From the NCBI GenBank assembly GCA_020054695.1, contig JAHXBT010000038.1, positions 18,343 through 67,913 of the forward strand: a DNA stretch of 49,571 bases, given 5' to 3'. This document shows, one piece after another, positions 20,675 through 30,646 of the stretch. Numbering within the stretch: position 1 is the stretch's first letter; the number at the start of each line of letters is the position of its first letter. Below the pieces are notes generated by a model. The model was not told the DNA's origin and did no database searches. It saw nothing but the letters and a program-made list of their open reading frames with translations. Origin of the DNA: Rickettsiales bacterium (GTDB taxonomy: Bacteria > Pseudomonadota > Alphaproteobacteria > Rickettsiales > UBA1997). The translations under genes were made by a program, and so were the position numbers.

Positions 20675-21285
20675 TGAGGTAAATTAGAGTTTCTAATGAT
20701 AAATTTATTAGAAGAAATTTTTGATCTAAAATCAGGATTTATGAATGAGATATCAGTAATTTGATCCAAATCATTTTTAACACGCATTTCTAGGAATGAT
20801 ATTGGGTTCTTATTAAAAATTAAATAAAATATTCCGGCTTCTTTGCGATTTTTTTTTCTAATAGATACGATGTATCTTTTACCATCATCTGTAAAATCTA
20901 GCAGTTCAATATCTTTGGCAGAAAATAATATATTCTTACGTGTTAAAAAAGATGCTGGCGTGCTACTAGTTGTAAATTGAGAATTTTCTTCCAACTCTAA
21001 GTCTAAATATGACAATATACTACCATTGACAACAATTAGGATAGGTATCTCTTTATCATATTCAATACGCATTTTACCAGGACGAGATAAATAAAATTTG
21101 CCGTAATTTACATCTCCTTCTGGTGAAGTTTGAATAAAATCAGAAGAAAGATATATTATTTGATTTAAATAATTTTCAATTTTTGCTAATTCTAACTTGT
21201 GTTTTTCTGATATGTTTTGTGCCATAGTGCTATTTGTAATAAAAAAATAGCAAATAAAATATATTATTATCTTAACTTTTAACAT
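20671..21285 (-). CDS. lolA: Outer-membrane lipoprotein carrier protein LolA-like
   Basis: Signal peptide; IENYLNQIIYLSSDFIQTSPEGDVNYGKFYLSRPGKMRIEYDKE. Confidence 0.9.
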   Translation of the reverse strand: MLKVKIIIYFICYFFITNSTMAQNISEKHKLELAKIENYLNQIIYLSSDFIQTSPEGDVNYGKFYLSRPGKMRIEYDKEIPILIVVNGSILSYLDLELEENSQFTTSSTPASFLTRKNILFSAKDIELLDFTDDGKRYIVSIRKKNRKEAGIFYLIFNKNPISFLEMRVKNDLDQITDISFINPDFRSKISSNKFIIRNSNLPQ

Positions 21286-21447
21286 TTTATGATTAAAATT
21301 TTTTAAATTACCACTGTTAATAGCATTTTCAAATTGACATCATTTTTAGTATGAGGTCCAGTATAATATCCCTGTTAGGAATAAAAGTTTATCTTTTTTG
21401 TTCAAAACGGGGTTTTAAATTACTAAAAAATGCAAATAATATCATAA

Positions 21448-22856
21448 TGAATATATTACTCAATAACAGAATTTTAAAAATATTGTTTTCTATCATTTTA
21501 TTTTTATTACTTTTGAATTTGCCTAATAATAAGACATTTACACCAGAGATAATAAATGTAATTGCTGTTAGTGTTTTTATTTTTTCTTTATGGATTACAG
21601 AGGCTTTGCCAATTCCTGTTACTTCTCTCTTTCCGCTTTTTATGATGCCTTTATTTGGTATTATGGAAGTTGGCGATGTGTCAAAAAATTATGGTAACAA
21701 GATTATTTTCCTATTTTTAAGTGGTTTAATCTTGGCAATTGCTATTAGTAAATGGAATTTAAGCAAAAGAATTGCTCTTTATATTCTTAAATTTACTAGT
21801 AGATCAATTTCAGGAGTTATGCTTGGCTTTATGATTGCAACTGCTTTTTTGAGTATGTGGATTAGTAATACTGCTACAACTATGATGATGTTACCTATAG
21901 CAATGTCAGTTATTCATGTATTAAATAAACAAGATCAAAAATTTGATGTTTTTGCTAAATACCTCCTAATTGCTATTGCTTATTCTGCCTCAATTGGTGG
22001 TATGGCAACATTAATTGGTACGCCGCCAAATGCAATATTTGCATCTTACGCTAGTGAGTCGGTAAATTATGAATTTCAATTTATGGAATGGTTTAATATG
22101 TTCTTCCCGCTAGTTGTGATATTGATTTTATTAATGTGGCTTTATTTAAAAAACTTCATGGGGAAAATAAATGCTGATATGTCAGATACTCATAAATTTA
22201 TTAGTGAAGAATTTAAAAAATTAGGAAAAATCACTTACGAAGAAATTAATGTTTTGATTGTTTTTGCTATAATTGCTTGCGGTTGGATTTTTAAATCTTA
22301 TTTACCATTTAAAATACATGATGCTTCAATCGGTATCATGGGAATTAGTTTGTTATTTGCGTTACCTAACAAAAAAAGAGATGATGCAATTTTAAATTGG
22401 GAAGATGCAAGAGAGATTTCTTGGGGTACTTTACTTTTGTTTGGTGGAGGTATTTCAATTGCTAAAGCCCTGGAATCTTCTGGTATTATTACTATTTTGG
22501 GTGATTATATTTCAATATGGTCTGGGGGTAGTGTTTTAATTGCTATCATCATAGCTTTGTTTTTAACAATATATTTAACAGAATTTATTGGTAATGCTGC
22601 TTTAATTGCGATTATGATTCCAATTTTAGTTGAAATTGGTTTAAATATGTCTGGAGTTGAAGGACAATTTGATATTGTTTTACCGGCTGTTATTGCCTGC
22701 TCTTGTGCCTTTATGCTACCTATGTCAACGCCGCCAAATGCTATTATTTTCTCAAGTAAATTAATAAAAATTAGCGAAATGGCAAAGGTTGGATTTCTGG
22801 CAAATTTATTTGTAGGACTTGTTGTGCTAGGATATTTTAGATTATTTATTAGTTAG
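21448..22856 (+). CDS. SLC13/DASS family anion (dicarboxylate/sulfate) transporter
   Basis: SLWITEALPIPVTSLFPLFMMPLFGI, SNTATTMMMLPIA, GGMATLIGTPPNAIFA, STPPNAIIFSS. The track start at 21351 probably extends into the leader; MNILL at 21448 preferred. Confidence 0.9.
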
Positions 22857-22878
22857 CTAACTTCTTGTAATAATTATT

Positions 22879-23643
22879 TTGACAAATTATAAAATTCTTC
22901 TACCTCCATCAGAAGGTAAATTAGCAGGAGGAGAGAAAAAATATATTACAGTAAAAAAACAAAATTCTTTTAATTTTTTAGAAAAAGGTAGGGATTATTT
23001 GTTACAAAAATTACTGGAATTTATTTCTAATGCTGATGATAAGAATTTAGAAAAATTATTTTCTGTTAAAACCAATCTTAATCAAATTATTGATCTCTTA
23101 GAAGATTTTGATCAAAAATTAACTTTGCCAGCAATTGAAAGATATTCTGGTGTGATGTTTAATGCTATTAATTATCAAACTCTTGATCAAAAGCAAAAAA
23201 AGAATGCTAATGAAGCAATTTTATTTATTGATGGTTTATTTGGTTTATTAAAATCTGGGGATTTAATTCCAAATTATAAGTTATCAATTTCGGCAAAATT
23301 TTCTAATATTAAAATTGATAATTATTGGAAAAATATTCTTAAAAAAACTTTAGAAACTGAATTTCAAGATAAAGTTATCCTAGATATTTTGCCTCAAGCT
23401 CATAGAAAGGCTACCGATATCCAAAATAATAATATTTATTTAATTAATTTTTTTGAAATAAAAAATGGTAAAGCAAAAAACGCTGGTCATATTTCTAAAA
23501 AATTAAAAGGTGAATTTATTCGCTATATTTTATCTTTTGATGAAATAAATCTTGAAATCTTATATAATTTCTCGCATTCTCAAGGTTACAAATATTCTGA
23601 AGAGTTATCTTCAGAAAAAGAAGTAATTTTTTTAAAATCTTAA
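22879..23643 (+). CDS. yaaA: YaaA/DUF328 family peroxide stress protein
   Basis: KILLPPSEGKLAGG, AIERYSGVMFNAINYQTL, HISKKLKGEFIRYIL; TTG start. Confidence 0.85.
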   Translation: MTNYKILLPPSEGKLAGGEKKYITVKKQNSFNFLEKGRDYLLQKLLEFISNADDKNLEKLFSVKTNLNQIIDLLEDFDQKLTLPAIERYSGVMFNAINYQTLDQKQKKNANEAILFIDGLFGLLKSGDLIPNYKLSISAKFSNIKIDNYWKNILKKTLETEFQDKVILDILPQAHRKATDIQNNNIYLINFFEIKNGKAKNAGHISKKLKGEFIRYILSFDEINLEILYNFSHSQGYKYSEELSSEKEVIFLKS

Positions 23644-23652
23644 TTTTTTAAT

Positions 23653-23871
23653 ATGCCGAAGGATGATCTTTTAACAATTAACGGAGTTGTAACTGAAGTT
23701 TTACCAAATACAATATTTAGAGTTACTCTGGAAAATAACTTTATTATTACAGCACATGCTTCCGGTAAAATTCGTAAGAATAAAATTAGAATTTTAAAAG
23801 GTGATAAGGTTGAGGTAGAAATGACAACTTATGATTTGACTAAGGGACGTATAATTAAAAGAATTGGCTAG
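23653..23871 (+). CDS. infA: Translation initiation factor IF-1
   Basis: [26 protein letters not shown]...[24 protein letters not shown]. Confidence 0.96.
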   Translation: MPKDDLLTINGVVTEVLPNTIFRVTLENNFIITAHASGKIRKNKIRILKGDKVEVEMTTYDLTKGRIIKRIG

Positions 23872-23904
23872 ATTGCTTAACTAGTTAACTTTCTTTGATA
23901 TTTT

Positions 23905-23936
23905 AAAACCAAACAACCTAATTGGAGATTGGTTTT
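23905..23936 (+). terminator. Possible terminator/stem-loop downstream of infA
   Basis: AAAACCAA - 16 nt - TTGGTTTT inverted repeat with a short terminal T run. Confidence 0.35.
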
Positions 23937-24098
23937 GAAGCAAATTATGTAATAATTTTATTTAGCTAAAATTATTTGAGTTAAGAAATTTAATTGTTAT
24001 TATGCTAGTATAATGGGCGTTGTTTAAATTGAATTTGATCTTTAATCATTTTAGTGGGGTAATAATTTTCATAAAATAATATTATAAAATTAAAAATT

Positions 24099-24434
24099 AT
24101 GACTGATTGTCTTTATATGGATGAAACAGATTTTGAAGTTTTTGCAGAAAAAATCCTTTTAAAAATATCTGACTATATTGAAGATAATGATGAAGATTCA
24201 ATTTTTGAGGTAGATTATCTTGATGGTATTTTGGATATTAAGATTTTTGCAACGGGACAAAAATATATCATCAACAAACACCGCGCTAGTCAAAAAATCT
24301 GGTATTCTTCTCCAAATACAGGAGCCAAATATTTTTCTTACGATATTAACTCAAAAGAATGGTGTGATAAGAATGATGAATTATGGCAATATCTTTTTTC
24401 TGAATTACAAAAATTCCATAATTTTATTCAATAA
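24099..24434 (+). CDS. cyaY: Frataxin-like iron donor CyaY
   Basis: [27 protein letters not shown] frataxin signature; acidic N-terminal helix. Confidence 0.93.
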   Translation: MTDCLYMDETDFEVFAEKILLKISDYIEDNDEDSIFEVDYLDGILDIKIFATGQKYIINKHRASQKIWYSSPNTGAKYFSYDINSKEWCDKNDELWQYLFSELQKFHNFIQ

Positions 24435-24446
24435 TTGACGAGGATA

Positions 24447-24474
24447 TTGACTTCTTTTCCTTTTGTCTTACAAT
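24447..24474 (+). promoter_or_regulatory. Putative sigma-70 promoter for leuC
   Basis: TTGACT - 16 bp - TACAAT, 31 nt upstream of the ATG at 24506. Confidence 0.55.
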
Positions 24475-24505
24475 CTTTTTAAAATTTAATAATTTAATAA
24501 TTCAA

Positions 24506-25933
24506 ATGACAGGAAAAACACTTTACGATAAAATTTGGGACTCACATTTAGTAAATTCAGATTCTAATTCTAGTTTAATTTATATTGATAGGCAGTTAAT
24601 TCACGAAGTTACTTCACCTCAAGCTTTCGAAGGGTTAAGAATGAATAACCGTAAAGTTCGTAATCCTAATTTTCATTTAGCAGTTGCTGATCATAATGTA
24701 CCAACTACCAGAGAAAACCGTGGTAATGGTGTTGAAGGTGTTTTAGATCTGGTTTCTAAAACTCAAATTCAAACTTTAGAAAATAATTGCAAAGAGTTTG
24801 GTATTAAATATTTCGATCTTGATGATGAAAAGCAAGGTATTGTACATATTGTTGGGCCAGAGCAAGGATTTACTCAACCAGGTATGACAATTGTTTGTGG
24901 TGATAGCCACACTGCAACTCACGGCGCTTTTGGTGCTTTGGCTTTTGGTGTTGGTACTAGTGAGGTTGAACATGTTTTATCAACTCAAACTTTACCACAA
25001 CAAAAATCTAAAAATCTTTTAGTACAAATTGATGGTAAGTTAAGTGAATATGTTGCAGCTAAAGATGTTGCCTTGGCAATTATTGCTAAAATTGGAACTG
25101 CTGGTGGAACTGGTTATGTTATTGAATATAGCGGAGAAGTTATTAAAAATCTTTCTATGGAAGGGAGAATGACTATTTGCAATATGACTATTGAAGCTGG
25201 GGCGCGTTCTGGTTTGATTGCCCCGGATAAAAAAACTTTTGAGTATCTAAAAGATCGTCCTTTTGCTCCAAAGGGGGAGAAGTTTAATCAAGCTGCTTCT
25301 CATTGGAAGTCTTTAATTTCTGATTCAGATGCCAAATATGATAAAATTGTTACTTTAAATGCTGATAACATTGAACCTTTTGTCACTTGGGGTACTAGCC
25401 CGGAAGATGCCTTGCCAATCTCAGCCTCTATTCCTTCCCCTGAAGATTTTGATAACCTAAAAGGTGGTGCAGTAAAAAGATCTTTAGAATATATGGGTTT
25501 AACTTCCGGTACTAAATTAGAAGATATTGTAATTGATAAAATATTTATTGGTTCTTGTACTAATGGGCGTATTGAAGATCTACGAGCTGCCGCTAAAATT
25601 GCTCAAGATAACAAAATTGCTAAAAATATTAAATTAGCAATGGTTGTTCCGGGTTCAGGTCTGGTTAAAAAACAGGCTGAGTTAGAAGGTTTAGATAAAA
25701 TATTTATTGATGCTGGTTTTGAGTGGAGAGAGCCTGGTTGTTCCATGTGTTTAGCTATGAACGCTGATCAATTAAAATCTGGCGAAAGATGCGCTTCTAC
25801 TTCTAACAGAAATTTTGAGGGTAGGCAAGGTCGTGGTGGTAGAACTCACTTAGTAAGCCCACAAATGGCAGTAGCAGCAGCTATTAATGGTAAATTAACC
25901 GATATTAGAAAAACAAAAATTTTACACAATTAA
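24506..25933 (+). CDS. leuC: 3-isopropylmalate dehydratase large subunit
   Basis: [66 protein letters not shown]. Confidence 0.97.
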   Translation: MTGKTLYDKIWDSHLVNSDSNSSLIYIDRQLIHEVTSPQAFEGLRMNNRKVRNPNFHLAVADHNVPTTRENRGNGVEGVLDLVSKTQIQTLENNCKEFGIKYFDLDDEKQGIVHIVGPEQGFTQPGMTIVCGDSHTATHGAFGALAFGVGTSEVEHVLSTQTLPQQKSKNLLVQIDGKLSEYVAAKDVALAIIAKIGTAGGTGYVIEYSGEVIKNLSMEGRMTICNMTIEAGARSGLIAPDKKTFEYLKDRPFAPKGEKFNQAASHWKSLISDSDAKYDKIVTLNADNIEPFVTWGTSPEDALPISASIPSPEDFDNLKGGAVKRSLEYMGLTSGTKLEDIVIDKIFIGSCTNGRIEDLRAAAKIAQDNKIAKNIKLAMVVPGSGLVKKQAELEGLDKIFIDAGFEWREPGCSMCLAMNADQLKSGERCASTSNRNFEGRQGRGGRTHLVSPQMAVAAAINGKLTDIRKTKILHN

Positions 25934-26078
25934 TTTTCTAATCAAATCAGGTTGTTTTTACTTATGAATTAATTGCAAATTACTCAGAATTTTTTTAAAA
26001 TCCTCTTGTCATTTGTGTCAAAATTTGGCAATTTTAGACTAATATAGGAATGTTGTACCAAAAAATTATTTACAAAAT

Positions 26079-26777
26079 ATGTCATTAATTGATTCAGATG
26101 AAAATAAAGAAAAAATATTAAAAAAATTTTTTGAAATTTCTGCAATTGAAGGTTGCAGTAACGAAATATTGCAGAGATCAGTAATTGAGTCTGGATTTGA
26201 ATCAAGGTTAAAGGATATTTTATTTGACAATGGCTTGCTTGATTTGTTTATTTTTGCCAATGATATTTTAAATAAAGATGTCATAAAAGAAATTAAGATG
26301 ATTGACATTTCTAATTTGGGTGTTTCAACAAAAATTCGTAAATTGATGGAGATTAGGTTAGGGTTGATTTCTAAAAATTATGATAGTTTTCGTCAAATTA
26401 TATTTTATTTAAAGAATAATCCAAAAACTATTACTTTTTCAGTAAAAACATCATATGAATTTTCTGATTTAGTATGGTATGAAATTGGTGATAAATCTAC
26501 TGATTATAATTTTTATACAAAAAGAATTCTGTTATCTAAAATATATTTAAGAACTTTGCTATATTTTTCTAAAAATAACTCAATTGATAAGAGTTTGTTA
26601 TATTTTGATAGTCAAATTAAAAATATTATGAAATTTGCTAAAGTTAAATCTAATATATCTAATATTGTAAAAGATTTATCTAATAATAATTGTGATAATA
26701 ATTTTACAAGTAGTGGGTATTTTCTTAAGAAACAATTATTAAAATTACCTTTTATAAGATTGTATAATGATAGATAG
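26079..26777 (+). CDS. COQ9-like family protein
   Basis: Distinctive C-terminal WYEIGDKSTDYNFYTKRILLSKIYLRTLLYFSKNNSIDKSLLYFDSQIKNIMKFAKVK. Confidence 0.8.
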   Translation: MSLIDSDENKEKILKKFFEISAIEGCSNEILQRSVIESGFESRLKDILFDNGLLDLFIFANDILNKDVIKEIKMIDISNLGVSTKIRKLMEIRLGLISKNYDSFRQIIFYLKNNPKTITFSVKTSYEFSDLVWYEIGDKSTDYNFYTKRILLSKIYLRTLLYFSKNNSIDKSLLYFDSQIKNIMKFAKVKSNISNIVKDLSNNNCDNNFTSSGYFLKKQLLKLPFIRLYNDR

Positions 26778-27513
26778 TTCTTTTGATATAATTGTTGGAA
26801 CAATATTATTAATAATAGTCCTTTTTTCTTTTTTAAAAGGGTTTTCTAAAGATTTTTCTTCTACCCTATGTTGGGTTTCTTCTCTTTTAATTTCTTATAA
26901 ATTTTCTCCAATATTATCTCATGTTTTTATAGGTCATGTTAACCCTCTTTTGGTTGGTGTTGCATCACATGCTATAATTTTTATTTCATCAATTATTATT
27001 ATTTATATATTAATTTCTAAATTAGTTAGGCCTTTGCTAGATAAAATTCCTAGTGTCATTAATCAATCTCTTGGTTTATTTTTTGGTGTATTTAAAGCTT
27101 ATATTATATTATCTATTATGTTAGCCGTGTTGTTGAATGTTTCTAGCAGTAAAATATTTAATATTAATCAATTGAATAATGAAGTTACGACTGGGAAAGT
27201 ATTAAGTTTTGTTAAAAATTCTAAATTTTATCCAATTTTAGAATTTGGTGCGTTAAAATTATCTTCTTTCCTTGACGATTCATTGCCTGGCATGATTAGA
27301 TCTAGTCAGTCTATCGAAAGTATTAAAAAATATAATAGTCAGAAGAAAACAATAAGTAAAAAATTATTAATTAAAAAGGATGCAGAAGAATCTGGTGGTT
27401 ATGAATCTAATGAAATCAGAAAGATGGAAAGACTAATCAAGGTAATAAATAGTGTTAATTATAAGAGTGATATTGACAATAATCCCGATCAATCTACTAT
27501 TAAAAAATATTAG
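26767..27513 (+). CDS. CvpA family membrane protein
   Basis: FDIIVGTILLIIVLFSFLKGFSKDF, LGLFFGVFKAYIILSI; overlaps the COQ9-like ORF by 11 nt. Confidence 0.85.
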   Translation: MIDSSFDIIVGTILLIIVLFSFLKGFSKDFSSTLCWVSSLLISYKFSPILSHVFIGHVNPLLVGVASHAIIFISSIIIIYILISKLVRPLLDKIPSVINQSLGLFFGVFKAYIILSIMLAVLLNVSSSKIFNINQLNNEVTTGKVLSFVKNSKFYPILEFGALKLSSFLDDSLPGMIRSSQSIESIKKYNSQKKTISKKLLIKKDAEESGGYESNEIRKMERLIKVINSVNYKSDIDNNPDQSTIKKY

Positions 27514-27568
27514 GAATTTTCAAGAAGAGTTAAGTAAAATTAATTTTTTAAATTTTAATTAATCATAT

Positions 27569-28306
27569 ATGTTTGATTTAGAAGGTAAAAATGCTTTAAT
27601 TACAGGGGCAAGTGGTGGTATTGGTGGTGCAATTGCTAAACATTTAAGTAAAGCTGGTGCTAATATAGTTATTTCTGGAACCAGAGAAGAAAAATTACAA
27701 AATTTAAAATCAGAAATTTCTGGTCAATGCAAAATATTACCATGTGACTTGTCTGATTTGGATCAGGTTGAAAATTTATTTTTTAAAGCTGAAGAATTTT
27801 TTGGCACTATTGACATCCTTGTTTGTAATGCTGGCATTACTAAAGATAATTTAATTATGAGAATGAAAAATAAAGATTGGGATGATGTTTTAAACATTAA
27901 TCTTAAATCTACTTTTATTCTTAATAAAAATGCTACGACTAAAATGATTAGAAGAAAATTTGGTAGAATTATTAATATTTCTTCTGTTGTTGGCGTCTCT
28001 GGCAATCCTGGTCAGGCCAATTATTGTGCATCCAAAGCTGGTATGATTGGGATGGGAAAATCAATTGCGATGGATGTTGCTAAAAGAGGTGTAACCATTA
28101 ATTGTGTGGCTCCCGGTTTTATTGCAACCGACATGACAGACGCTCTTGATGATAAACAAAAGGAAGCAATTAATGGAAAAATTCCTGCTGGTAAAATGGG
28201 TTCAGTGGATGATATTGCGGCAGCAGTTTGTTATTTGGCAAGTGATGAGTCTGGATATGTAACTGGTCAGACTCTACACATTAATGGTGGAATGCTCATG
28301 GTTTAA
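27569..28306 (+). CDS. fabG: 3-oxoacyl-ACP reductase
   Basis: GASGGIGGAIAKHL, CNAGITKDNLIMRMK, ISSVVGVSGNPGQANYCASKAG, GYVTGQTLHINGGMLM. Confidence 0.96.
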   Translation: MFDLEGKNALITGASGGIGGAIAKHLSKAGANIVISGTREEKLQNLKSEISGQCKILPCDLSDLDQVENLFFKAEEFFGTIDILVCNAGITKDNLIMRMKNKDWDDVLNINLKSTFILNKNATTKMIRRKFGRIINISSVVGVSGNPGQANYCASKAGMIGMGKSIAMDVAKRGVTINCVAPGFIATDMTDALDDKQKEAINGKIPAGKMGSVDDIAAAVCYLASDESGYVTGQTLHINGGMLMV

Positions 28307-28328
28307 AAATTATTTTTTTAATATTATC

Positions 28329-28952
28329 ATGTTAAAATCTTTATCTAAATCACTACTTATAATTATTATTTTGTTTGCTAATTTATCATTTGCAAATTTA
28401 GTTTCTTACAAAGACTTGCCATCAGGAACCTATCAGTTAGACAAAACTCATGCTAGTATTGTTTGGCAAGTATCTCATTTGGGTCTTTCTGATTATACAG
28501 TTAGATTTTCTGATTTTGATGCTAAGATAGAATTTGATGCTAAAAATCCAACTAAGAGTCAAGTTACTGCTGAGATTAACACTTTTTCAATTAAAACTGA
28601 ATACCCATATCCAGAAAAAAAAGATTTTGATAAAAAATTACAAGGAAATGATTGGTTCAATAGTGATGAATTCCCAAAAATTACATTTAAATCTAAGGAA
28701 GTTAAATTAATTGACGATAAGAACGGCATAATGCTAGGTGATTTAACATTTTTAGGAGTAACAAAAGAAATAAAAATGAATGTAATTTTTAACGGTGCAA
28801 TGAAGAGACAACCTTTTACAAAAAAACCAACTCTAGGATTCAAAGCGACAAGTTATATCAGCAGATCTGATTGGGGAATGGATATTTATATACCTAATAT
28901 TGCAGATCAGGTAAAAATTACCTTTGATGGAGAGTTTACTATGAAGTATTGA
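28329..28952 (+). CDS. YceI family periplasmic (polyisoprenoid-binding-like) protein
   Basis: Signal peptide from MLKSLSKSLLII; YQLDKTHASIVWQVSHLGLSDYTVRFSDFDAKIEFD, GDLTFLGVTKEIKM. Start 28329 preferred over 28284. Confidence 0.93.
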   Translation: MLKSLSKSLLIIIILFANLSFANLVSYKDLPSGTYQLDKTHASIVWQVSHLGLSDYTVRFSDFDAKIEFDAKNPTKSQVTAEINTFSIKTEYPYPEKKDFDKKLQGNDWFNSDEFPKITFKSKEVKLIDDKNGIMLGDLTFLGVTKEIKMNVIFNGAMKRQPFTKKPTLGFKATSYISRSDWGMDIYIPNIADQVKITFDGEFTMKY

Positions 28953-29386
28953 CTTGTTTTAAACTTCATATAGATACCTAACTTTTATTGTTATATGTGC
29001 CGTAAAAGATATTCTAAAACTATATCCTTTGGGGTTTAAACAAGTTCTGATAAATTAGTAATTCTAATTAATTCAAGGTTGCAAGAGAAGATACTGCTAC
29101 CTATGAGAGCATAATTGACTGTAAAACAAAGATTACTATAAGAACGTTTTTTTACTTCTTTCAGTTTATCAATATATTATTATCTAATAATATGTTCAAC
29201 TTTCTTTACATTCAAGATTACAACTATAGCTACAATTAGAAAAGTGTGATAACAGCATTTATTGGGTCTATTGGTTCAAAATCAAAATTTAGGTAATCCA
29301 TTAGTAAAATGGAATTAACAGTATTCTGTTTTGGCAGAAATAAATAACGATCATCAAATTTATGATGATTATAAATTACGGTAATT

Positions 29387-29941
29387 ATGTTACAAAAAAA
29401 TCATTACCATAAATCAATTATTTTATTACATTGGGTAATGGCATTATCAATATTTTTAATGCGAATTAGCGGCACAATTATGGAATATGCTACCCTTACC
29501 AAATCTGTAAAATTTATGGTCTATCAATATCGAAAATCTCTAGGTGCTCTATTATTAATTTCTCGTTTTATTCGTATTTTTTGCCGTATTTTTACCCATA
29601 TACCACCTTTACCTAAAAAATTTTCTGGATTAGGTATAAAATTAGCTAGATTAGGTCATTATTTGTTATATTTTTTAATTTTTATTATGGTTTTTTCTGG
29701 TTGGCTTATTGTCTCTACTAGTTCATCTGGCTTACCTACTATTGTCTTTGGTCTTTTTGAATTTCCACATATTCCAAATTTAGCAGGAGAGAGAAGATTG
29801 CATAAATTAGCAGAATTGATCCATTTAATTGCTGCAATTTGCTTATTTTTAGCAATTGTTGGACATATTTTAGCTGTCATAAAACATAAAATAATTGATA
29901 AGCAAAATTTATTGAAAAGAATGTGGTTTACAGACAAATAA
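29387..29941 (+). CDS. Cytochrome b561-family membrane protein
   Basis: LLHWVMALSIFLM, RKSLGALLLISRFIRI, LGHYLLYFLIFIMVFSGWL, HKLAELIHLIAAICLFLAIVGHILAVIKH. Confidence 0.85.
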   Translation: MLQKNHYHKSIILLHWVMALSIFLMRISGTIMEYATLTKSVKFMVYQYRKSLGALLLISRFIRIFCRIFTHIPPLPKKFSGLGIKLARLGHYLLYFLIFIMVFSGWLIVSTSSSGLPTIVFGLFEFPHIPNLAGERRLHKLAELIHLIAAICLFLAIVGHILAVIKHKIIDKQNLLKRMWFTDK

Positions 29942-30069
29942 TATATTAATCATTGATATGAAGAAAGGTGATAATGAAGTATAAAATGAAGTAAAATGCC
30001 AACATATATCACAACTATTGAATATAAAAAAAATTATTCAAATAAAAGTAAAACTTGTAATATTTTATT

Positions 30070-30646
30070 ATGATAATGTTAAGAACCTTTAGGATTACTA
30101 TATTTTTTATTATTTATAATACAGTTATTATTAATGATTTATATTCGAAAGAATATAAAATAAATCAAAAAGAAAGTTCAGTTACTTTTTCTGCTACCCA
30201 TGCTGACAATAAATTTGTGGGTCAAATTAATAATTATCAGGCAGAGATATTTTTTGATCAAAATAATTTATCAAATAGTAAAATTAATATTATTTTTGCT
30301 ATGGATAGTTTTAAAACTGGTAATAATATGTATGATAAAGCCTTGCCAACAATGGATTGGTTTAATATTAAAAATTATCCTGAAAGCTACTTTAACTCAT
30401 CAAAAATTATTCAAAAATCAGATGGTAATTTTCAAATATTTGGCGATTTAACTATTAAAAATATTACTAAAAAAAATAAGTTTTGATTTTAAATTACAAG
30501 ATTTTAAAAAAAACTTGGTTAATGTTATTTCTAATTTTACAATTAATCGTTTAGATTTTAAGATTGGACAAGAATCTGACTTTTCTGGACAATGGGTTGA
30601 TCTACAAATTAAAATCAATCTAAATTTAATAGCTAAGGGTGAATAG
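30070..30646 (+). pseudogene. YceI family protein, frameshifted at A8 tract (30469-30476)
   Basis: Frame 1 ends at TGA 30484-30486 after GDLTIKNITKKNKF; removing one A restores TKKISFDFKLQDFKKNLVNVISNFTINRLDFKIGQESDFSGQWVDLQIKINLNLIAKGE* ending at 30646. Confidence 0.85.

Noticed and set aside
21334-21367. TTGACA and TATAAT upstream of the SLC13 transporter as one promoter
   Set aside because: Spacer is 22 bp, outside the usual 15-19; not reported as a promoter, although a TATAAT inside the track ORF supports a later start codon
24220-24438. 72-aa ORF overlapping cyaY
   Set aside because: Out-of-frame with a clear frataxin homolog
25984-26308. Minus-strand ORFs opposite the COQ9-like gene start
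   Set aside because: Low-complexity, antisense to a better-supported gene
30200-30451. 83-aa plus ORF inside the yceI pseudogene region
   Set aside because: Alternate frame of YceI coding sequence; it is not the frame that restores the YceI C-terminus
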